From: a virus
Virus record (IMG/VR): IMGVR_UViG_3300020477_001008
Span: 124,001-188,000 of that record
Reading direction: 5' to 3' (one strand)
DNA: 64,000 bases
The position numbers and the translations under genes were made by a program. Each line of letters begins with the position of its first letter. The first letter of the stretch is position 1. The notes below the pieces were generated by a model. The model saw only the letters and a list, made by a program, of their open reading frames with translations. It ran no database searches and had not been told where the DNA came from. Positions 58,780 through 64,000 of this stretch are shown here, one piece after another.

Positions 58780-58921
58780 ACTTGTAGAACAAATAGCTAG
58801 AATGAACAAAGACGAAAGAAATGAATTTGTTGAAACTCTAGTTAAAAAATGGCCTGATTTATCAGAGTCAATTTATTTTTTATTAAATGTAAATTTAATG
58901 GAGAAGGAGAACATTAAATAG
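58769..58921 (+). CDS. Small hypothetical protein
   Basis: A 50-residue helical protein in a frame overlapping the previous stop by 11 nt. AGGGAG precedes its ATG. Sequence runs I-D-E-L-V-E-Q-I-A-R-M-N-K-D-E-R ... W-P-D-L-S-E-S-I. It ends 13 nt before tRNA-Val. Function unknown. Confidence 0.6.
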   Translation: MIDELVEQIARMNKDERNEFVETLVKKWPDLSESIYFLLNVNLMEKENIK

Positions 58922-58934
58922 ATGTTTAATTCAA

Positions 58935-59010
58935 GGGCGGTTAGCTCAGTTGGTAGAGCATCTCGTTTACACCGAGGGGGTCAAAGGTTCGAGTCCTTTA
59001 CTGCCCACCA
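58935..59010 (+). tRNA. tRNA-Val (UAC anticodon)
   Basis: A 76-nt tRNA with acceptor GGGCGGT/ACTGCCC, D-arm AGCTCAGTTGGTAGAGC, anticodon loop TTTACAC (anticodon TAC), T-loop GTTCGAGTC, and an encoded CCA. Val is read by UAC. Confidence 0.93.
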
Positions 59011-59014
59011 TTAC

Positions 59015-59090
59015 GGAGTATTAGTGTAGCGGTTAACACGTCGCCCTGTCACGGCGAAGACCACGGGTTCGAATCCCGTATACTCCGCCA
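59015..59090 (+). tRNA. tRNA-Asp (GUC anticodon)
   Basis: A 76-nt tRNA, 4 nt after tRNA-Val, with acceptor GGAGTAT/ATACTCC, anticodon loop CTGTCAC (anticodon GTC), T-loop GTTCGAATC and an encoded CCA. Confidence 0.93.
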
Positions 59091-59095
59091 TCAAC

Positions 59096-59103
59096 AATAA
59101 ATA
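59096..59103 (+). promoter_or_regulatory. Late-type octamer AATAAATA before sufS
   Basis: AATAAATA is followed by TTATT and ATG at 59109, the same 5-nt spacing as the structural genes. Confidence 0.5.
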
Positions 59104-59108
59104 TTATT

Positions 59109-60314
59109 ATGCACAATATTCGAAAACAATTTCCCATATTTGATAAAACATTACCTAACGGTAAAAAATTAGTATATTTAGATAGTGCTAATTCTTCACA
59201 AAAACCGAAAAGGGTATTAGATAGATTATATGATTTTTATGCACAAGAATATAGTAGTGTTGGGAGAAGTATACACCAGTTAAGTACAGGTGCAAGTAAA
59301 TGTTTAAATGATAGTAGAGAAGCAGTTGCAAAATTTTTAAATGCTGGTTCTGTAGATGAAATTGTTTTTACTAAAAGTGCCACAGAAGCTATTAATACGA
59401 TTGCAGAAAGTTTTGGCAGAACTCAACGTGATCATTATGAAATAATTTGTTCTGAATTAGAACATAATTCAAATTATCTTCCTTGGCATTTGCAAAGAGC
59501 TCATAAAAATGCAACAATTAAATTTATTCCTTTAAAAGATGATTATACATTAGATGTAGATAAGCTAGAAAGTTTAATTACTAAAAAAACTAAAATGATA
59601 GCAATAACTCATTTATCAAATGTTACTGGAGAAGTAATTAATGTTAAAAAAATATGTGAGATAGCACACAGTAAAGGAATAGCAGTTTTTGTAGATGGTA
59701 CACAAGGTGCACCACATATGAAAGTTGATGTACAAGATATTGATTGTGATTTTTATTGTATTAGTGGTCATAAAATGTACGGACCTTCAGGCGTTGGGGC
59801 TTTGTACGCCAAAGAAAAATGGTTAGATGAATTATCGCCTTTTCAAGGTGGTGGTGGAACGGTACTTGATGCAACGCAAAGTGTTATTCAATATGCAGAT
59901 GGACCAAAAAAATGGGAAGCTGGAACACACCCAGTTGCTGAAATTGTAGCATTAAAAGAAGCAATTGATTTTTATTATGATGTTGGATTTGATAATATGT
60001 TAAATCACGAAAAACAATTAGTTGAGTATTTGTATGAAAAATTAGCATCTGATAATGATATTGAGTTACTATGTGGTAATAAGCCTAATGCTGTTTTATC
60101 ATTTAATATTAAAGGAATACATCACGAAGATATGTCAATGTTTTTAGATGAATATGGTATTGCTACAAGACCAGGTCAACATTGTGCTATGTTATTCCAT
60201 AAAAGGTACAGTTTAACTGGTTCTGTTAGAGTATCATTAGGTGTATATAATACCAAAGAAGAAATGGACTTTTTCTTACAGTCTTTGGGTGAAATTAAGA
60301 AGAGATTATCCTAA
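59109..60314 (+). CDS. sufS: Cysteine desulfurase SufS
   Basis: A 401-residue PLP-dependent desulfurase that takes sulfur from cysteine for iron-sulfur assembly. The PLP Lys lies in I-S-G-H-K-M-Y-G-P-S-G, the N-terminus has Y-L-D-S-A-N-S-S-Q-K-P, and the catalytic Cys in T-R-P-G-Q-H-C-A-M matches the SufS (group II) type. Full-length. It pairs with SufE at 49164 and SufB at 60856. Late-type promoter. Confidence 0.95.
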   Translation: MHNIRKQFPIFDKTLPNGKKLVYLDSANSSQKPKRVLDRLYDFYAQEYSSVGRSIHQLSTGASKCLNDSREAVAKFLNAGSVDEIVFTKSATEAINTIAESFGRTQRDHYEIICSELEHNSNYLPWHLQRAHKNATIKFIPLKDDYTLDVDKLESLITKKTKMIAITHLSNVTGEVINVKKICEIAHSKGIAVFVDGTQGAPHMKVDVQDIDCDFYCISGHKMYGPSGVGALYAKEKWLDELSPFQGGGGTVLDATQSVIQYADGPKKWEAGTHPVAEIVALKEAIDFYYDVGFDNMLNHEKQLVEYLYEKLASDNDIELLCGNKPNAVLSFNIKGIHHEDMSMFLDEYGIATRPGQHCAMLFHKRYSLTGSVRVSLGVYNTKEEMDFFLQSLGEIKKRLS

Positions 60315-60319
60315 TCCTA

Positions 60320-60348
60320 TTGACTTCCTGATAAGTATTTTATATAAT
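60320..60348 (+). promoter_or_regulatory. Sigma70-like promoter of rplL
   Basis: TTGACT (60320-60325) and TATAAT (60343-60348), 17 nt apart. The leader of about 32 nt includes AAGGA before the ATG. Confidence 0.7.
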
Positions 60349-60385
60349 ACTGATGTACAATTAAATATAATTAATAAGGAAAACT

Positions 60386-60856
60386 ATGTCAGAAGATGAA
60401 GTAAAAAAAGCTGAAGAAACAAAGGCAGAAGAAAAGCCAGTAGAACCAAAAGCTGAAGAAACATCTAAAACTATTACAAGAAATTTAGATGCTATTGTTG
60501 AAGAACTTGGACAATTAACAGTTATGGAAGCGGCCGATCTTGCTAAAAAATTAGCTAAAGCTTGGGATATTGATTTAGATAATATGGCGGCCGGTGTTGC
60601 ACCAGCAGGTGGTGGCGCCGCGGGAGCTCCAGCAGACGCAGATGCTCCTGTAACAGTTATATTAAAAGATTTTAAAGAAGGTACTAAAATTAATGTCTTA
60701 AAAGCAATTAAGGCAATTAAAGGTTTAGGACTAATGGAATCTAAACAATTTGTAGAAGCATTACCTAAAGAAGTTGATTCAGAAATACCAAGAGATAAAG
60801 CAGAAGAAATTAAAAAACAATTGGAAGAAGTTGGCGGTAACGTTGAAATAAAATAA
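60386..60856 (+). CDS. rplL: Ribosomal protein bL12 (L7/L12) with N-terminal extension
   Basis: A 156-residue bL12. Beyond an acidic 30-residue N-terminal extension, [19 protein letters not shown] forms the dimerisation domain. A Gly/Ala/Pro hinge follows, then the factor-binding C-domain with V-T-V-I-L, I-K-A-I-K[11 protein letters not shown] and a final V-E-I-K. bL12 recruits translational GTPases at the stalk. It starts an operon with sufB and the ALDH. Confidence 0.93.
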   Translation: MSEDEVKKAEETKAEEKPVEPKAEETSKTITRNLDAIVEELGQLTVMEAADLAKKLAKAWDIDLDNMAAGVAPAGGGAAGAPADADAPVTVILKDFKEGTKINVLKAIKAIKGLGLMESKQFVEALPKEVDSEIPRDKAEEIKKQLEEVGGNVEIK

Positions 60857-62280
60857 TGTTAGATGAGCATAAGGTAGGAAAAGATTATAAAGAAGGCTTT
60901 ACTACGGACATTGAAGCCTATACACTACCCCCTGGTCTAAATGAAGACGTTATTAAAAAGATATCAAGTTTTAAAAAAGAACCACAATGGCTTTTAGACT
61001 GGAGACTAAAAGCTTATAAGGTTTGGCTGAATATGAAACAGCCTGAGTGGGCAAAGTTAGATATTAAGCCAATTGACTATCAAGCAATATCATATTATTC
61101 AACACCTAATCCTAAATTAAAATCTTTAGATGAATTAGATCCTAAAATTTTAGAAACATATAATAAGTTAGGTATTCCATTACACGAACAAAAAGCATTA
61201 GCAGGTGTGGCCGTTGATGCAGTATTTGATTCTGTATCTGTAGCTACAACGTACAAAGCAGATTTAGAAAAACAAGGTATACTTTTTTGTAGCTTTAGTG
61301 AAGCAGTAGAAAAATATCCAGAAATAGTTAAAAAATATTTAGGTAGTGTAGTACCACAAGGTGATAATTTTTTTGCTTGTTTAAATTCAGCTGTATTTAC
61401 AGATGGTTCATTTGCTTATATTCCTAAAGGAGTTAGATGTCCTATGGAACTATCAACTTATTTTAGAATAAATGCGGCCAACACAGGACAATTTGAAAGA
61501 ACATTAATTATATGTGAAGATGATGCATACGTATCTTATCTAGAAGGATGTACAGCACCAATGCGTGATGAAAATCAATTACACGCCGCGGTAGTTGAAT
61601 TAGTAGCAAAAGAAAATGCAGAGATAAAATATTCAACAATACAAAATTGGTATCCAGGAGATGAAGATGGAAAAGGTGGTGTATATAATTTTGTAACTAA
61701 ACGTGGTAAATGTCAAGGACGTAAAAGTAAAATATCTTGGACACAATTAGAAACAGGTTCAGCATTAACTTGGAAGTATCCTTCTTGTGTATTAATGGGA
61801 GATTATTCAGTAGGAGAGTTTTATTCAGTAGCAGTATCAACAGGTAAACAACAAGCTGATACAGGAACTAAAATGATACATTTAGGAAAACATACAAAAT
61901 CAACAGTTATATCAAAAGGTATTTCAGCAAAACAAGGAAAGCAAACTTATAGAGGATTAGTATCAATGGGTGGTAATGCTAAAAAATCACAAAACTATAC
62001 TCAATGTGATTCGTTGCTTCTTGGAGATAAGTGTTCAGCACTTACTATACCTTATATTAAAAGTAAAACAAAATCTTCTAAATGCGAACACGAAGCGTCA
62101 ACATCAAAAGTATCTGATGAACAATTATTTTATTTAAGACAACGTGGACTTAAAGAAGAAGATGCTGTGAACTTAATTGTAAATGGTTTTGTAAAAGAAG
62201 TAACTAAACAGTTACCAATGGAGTTTGCAGTTGAGGCCAATAAACTTTTATCAGTAACATTAGAAGGATCAGTAGGATAA
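60856..62280 (+). CDS. sufB: Iron-sulfur scaffold SufB
   Basis: A complete 474-residue SufB. Key segments are present: [20 protein letters not shown] (with the conserved persulfide-accepting Cys), and C-E-H-E-A-S-T-S-K near the end with the His/Glu used in assembly. SufB usually works with SufC and SufD, which are not in this window and may come from the host. It overlaps bL12 by one base. Confidence 0.94.
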   Translation: MLDEHKVGKDYKEGFTTDIEAYTLPPGLNEDVIKKISSFKKEPQWLLDWRLKAYKVWLNMKQPEWAKLDIKPIDYQAISYYSTPNPKLKSLDELDPKILETYNKLGIPLHEQKALAGVAVDAVFDSVSVATTYKADLEKQGILFCSFSEAVEKYPEIVKKYLGSVVPQGDNFFACLNSAVFTDGSFAYIPKGVRCPMELSTYFRINAANTGQFERTLIICEDDAYVSYLEGCTAPMRDENQLHAAVVELVAKENAEIKYSTIQNWYPGDEDGKGGVYNFVTKRGKCQGRKSKISWTQLETGSALTWKYPSCVLMGDYSVGEFYSVAVSTGKQQADTGTKMIHLGKHTKSTVISKGISAKQGKQTYRGLVSMGGNAKKSQNYTQCDSLLLGDKCSALTIPYIKSKTKSSKCEHEASTSKVSDEQLFYLRQRGLKEEDAVNLIVNGFVKEVTKQLPMEFAVEANKLLSVTLEGSVG

Positions 62281-62501
62281 TGATAGATAAATTAGATTTA
62301 AGAACGTTGCAAAAAGAATCAGCAAGAGCATTAATAGTAATGCAAAATGCTGACAATTTATCTTTATCTGAAATAAATCAAAAAGTTAGTCACGACTCAA
62401 CTATATTTTATAAAAAAGTTTTAGAAAAATATGTAGAACTGTTTGGTGACTTACCAAGTAAAACAACAGAAGGACAAAAAATAAATTTAATAATGGAGTA
62501 G
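62280..62501 (+). CDS. Small hypothetical protein
   Basis: A 73-residue helical protein coupled to sufB (TAATG). The sequence has L-R-T-L-Q-K-E-S-A-R-A-L-I-V-M-Q and V-L-E-K-Y-V-E-L-F-G-D-L. Unrecognised; position between SufB and ALDH. Confidence 0.58.
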   Translation: MIDKLDLRTLQKESARALIVMQNADNLSLSEINQKVSHDSTIFYKKVLEKYVELFGDLPSKTTEGQKINLIME

Positions 62502-62505
62502 TTTT

Positions 62506-63876
62506 ATGAAAGTAGACAAATATATTAAAGTAATTGATGAGTCAATTGAAGCACAGAAAAAATGGAGAACTGTTCCTGCACCTGTACGTGGTGAGGCAAT
62601 TAGAAAGTTTGGAAATAAATTAAGAGAAAATTTAGTATCAGTTGGAAAAGGTGTTACTAGAGAAAGTAAAAAAATATTAGTAGAAGGTATAGGTGAAGTA
62701 CAAGAAGTAATTGATATGTGTGATTTTGCAGTTGGGCTATCAAGACAACTATATGGAAAAACAATGCCTTCTGAAAGACAGGATCATAGACTACAAGAAA
62801 TTTGGAATCCTATTGGAGTAGTTGGTGTAATTACAGCTTTTAATTTTCCTGTTGCACCTTGGGGTTGGAATTTTTGTTTAGCAATTGTATGTGGTAATAG
62901 TGTTATTTGGAAACCATCTCCAAAAACAATGGAAGTATCTCATTTATGTAAAAAGATTTGGGACGAAACTGTAGAAACTGATGATGAACGTAAACTTTTA
63001 GAAATTATAGATGGTGATGTAACTGAATCACGTTGGATGGCACAAGACAAAAGGATTAATTTATTAAGTGCTACAGGTTCTTGTGAAATGGGTAAAGCAT
63101 TAGCACCATTAGTATCAGAAAGAATGGGTAAAGGATTATATGAATTAGGTGGAAATAATGCAATGGTTGTGTCTAAACACGCAAATTTAGATTTGGCAGT
63201 AAGAGCTATTGTTTTTAGTGCAGTAGGAACTTGTGGACAAAGATGTACAACATTAAGAAGATTAATAGTACACGAGTCTAAATATGATGAATTATTGGAA
63301 AGATTAACAAAATCATATGCAAGTTTACCTATAGGAAATCCAATAAAAAGAGAAAATTTAGTAGGTCCATTAATAAATCAACAAGCATTAGATAAAATGC
63401 AAGGTGTATTAAAAGAATGTAAAGAAAAAGGATATACAATACACGGCGGAGAACCATTAGCAGATCTTGGAGAAGGCTTTGTTAAACCTGCTATTGTTGA
63501 AGTACCAGAACAATGCGATATTGTAAGAACAGAAACATTTGCTCCTATTTTGTATACTATGAAATATAATGAGCTAGATGAAGCAATAGCAATACAAAAT
63601 GATGTAGATCAAGGATTAAGTTCTTGTATATTTACAGACAATATTCAAGAAGCTGAAACATTTATTTCTGCACAAGGTTCAGATTGTGGAATAGTAAATA
63701 TTAACATAGGACCATCAGGTGCAGAGATTGGTGGAGCATTTGGTGGAGAAAAAGATACAGGCGGCGGAAGAGAATCAGGCTCTGATGCTTGGAAACAGTA
63801 TATGAAAAGAACTACTGTTACAACAAACTATGGTAAAGACCTACCATTAGCACAAGGAATAACATTCGATGCCTAA
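62506..63876 (+). CDS. Aldehyde dehydrogenase, ALDH7 (antiquitin)-like
   Basis: A 456-residue NAD(P)-dependent aldehyde dehydrogenase. I-T-A-F-N-F-P-V-A-P-W-G-W-N marks the nucleotide domain, Y-E-L-G-G-N-N-A has the general-base Glu, and G-T-C-G-Q-R-C-T-T-L-R-R the catalytic Cys. The E-L-G-G-N-N-A and G-Q-R-C-T-T-L-R-R patterns match the ALDH7 group (alpha-aminoadipic semialdehyde/piperideine-6-carboxylate dehydrogenase in lysine catabolism). It is slightly shorter than the usual 500 residues. A metabolic dehydrogenase in a phage is unusual. Confidence 0.9.
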   Translation: MKVDKYIKVIDESIEAQKKWRTVPAPVRGEAIRKFGNKLRENLVSVGKGVTRESKKILVEGIGEVQEVIDMCDFAVGLSRQLYGKTMPSERQDHRLQEIWNPIGVVGVITAFNFPVAPWGWNFCLAIVCGNSVIWKPSPKTMEVSHLCKKIWDETVETDDERKLLEIIDGDVTESRWMAQDKRINLLSATGSCEMGKALAPLVSERMGKGLYELGGNNAMVVSKHANLDLAVRAIVFSAVGTCGQRCTTLRRLIVHESKYDELLERLTKSYASLPIGNPIKRENLVGPLINQQALDKMQGVLKECKEKGYTIHGGEPLADLGEGFVKPAIVEVPEQCDIVRTETFAPILYTMKYNELDEAIAIQNDVDQGLSSCIFTDNIQEAETFISAQGSDCGIVNINIGPSGAEIGGAFGGEKDTGGGRESGSDAWKQYMKRTTVTTNYGKDLPLAQGITFDA

Positions 63877-64000
63877 AGGCTTTTATAAAGATCCAGACTT
63901 AAATTTTGATATTAAGAAAATGCAATCAGCATTAAAAGAAGTTGATTCAAGAGTAGCAAGACAATCTCCGTTAGGTGAAAGAGATATTAATGCAATTTGT
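63869..64000 (+). CDS. Start of a further gene, truncated by the window
   Basis: An ATG at 63869 overlapping the ALDH stop, open to the window end (44 codons). The N-terminus runs P-K-G-F-Y-K-D-P-D-L-N-F-D-I-K-K-M and shows no recognisable family. Coupling to the ALDH suggests co-expression. Confidence 0.55.
   Translation, partial: MPKGFYKDPDLNFDIKKMQSALKEVDSRVARQSPLGERDINAIC

Noticed and set aside
1-64000. Cyanophage identity
   Set aside because: No photosynthesis or carbon-metabolism markers typical of cyanophages are seen, and the tmRNA is alphaproteobacterial in type.
1-64000. Integrated prophage or bacterial chromosome segment
   Set aside because: No integrase, attachment-site repeats or host housekeeping operons; metabolic and translation genes are interleaved with T4 core genes and share the late octamers and the site-avoidance pattern.

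Overview
This window looks like part of the genome of a large T4-like myovirus infecting a marine alphaproteobacterium, probably SAR11 or a relative. The phage call rests on the T4 core genes: tail sheath and tube, gp4, both terminase subunits, gp32, UvsX/UvsY/UvsW, primase, gp41-type helicase and a gp62-like clamp-loader subunit. It also rests on the T4-type late promoter octamer (TATAAATA and variants) found before many genes. The host call is inference from low GC (about one third by eye) and a circularly permuted, alphaproteobacterial-type tmRNA. There are no photosynthesis genes, so a cyanophage is unlikely. No integrase, insertion sequence or CRISPR array is visible.

Layout. 0-17 kb is mainly structure and packaging: dNMP kinase, uL11 and an HNH protein on the minus strand, sheath, tube, gp4, terminase subunits, putative internal head proteins and two radical SAM proteins. 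17-21 kb holds small membrane or exported proteins and a cobalamin-riboswitch unit (DUF6580-like transporter plus TonB-dependent receptor). 21-35 kb is replication and recombination: gp32, UvsX, UvsY, UvsW, gp62-like, primase, ClpP-like protease, ThyX and helicase. 34-42 kb has capsid-associated small proteins, a nucleotidyltransferase-like protein, a RecB-like nuclease and a fibre-type protein. 42-54 kb carries class Ia ribonucleotide reductase, a third radical SAM protein, the PAAR spike tip, tmRNA, SpeD, SufE, CtaG/Cox11, a miniature RNase P RNA, tRNA-Ser, ferredoxin, a glycosyltransferase, SNase, Smr and QueD. 54-64 kb carries ClpX, IF-3, bS21, tRNA-Val and tRNA-Asp, SufS, bL12, SufB and an ALDH7-type dehydrogenase.

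How the genes may work together. Four translation proteins fall into two ribosomal neighbourhoods: uL11 and bL12 at the 50S GTPase centre, IF-3 and bS21 on the 30S platform. Around them are tmRNA, ClpX, a ClpP-like protease, RNase P RNA and three tRNAs. At least nine genes have a late-type octamer exactly 5 nt before the start codon, and five more have a sigma70-like -10 box 5-7 nt before it. In both cases transcription would begin at or beside the start codon, giving leaderless mRNAs. A phage-modified ribosome suited to leaderless messages is the most interesting hypothesis here. A second theme is iron-sulfur supply (SufS, SufE, SufB, seven-iron ferredoxin) next to three radical SAM proteins. 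A third is import and respiration (B12-regulated TonB receptor, Cu chaperone CtaG).

Base-level signature: CATG appears absent and Ala-Ala is always coded GCGGC or GCCGC in what I read, pointing to avoidance of CATG and GCWGC. All similarity calls are from reading the sequence, with no database search.
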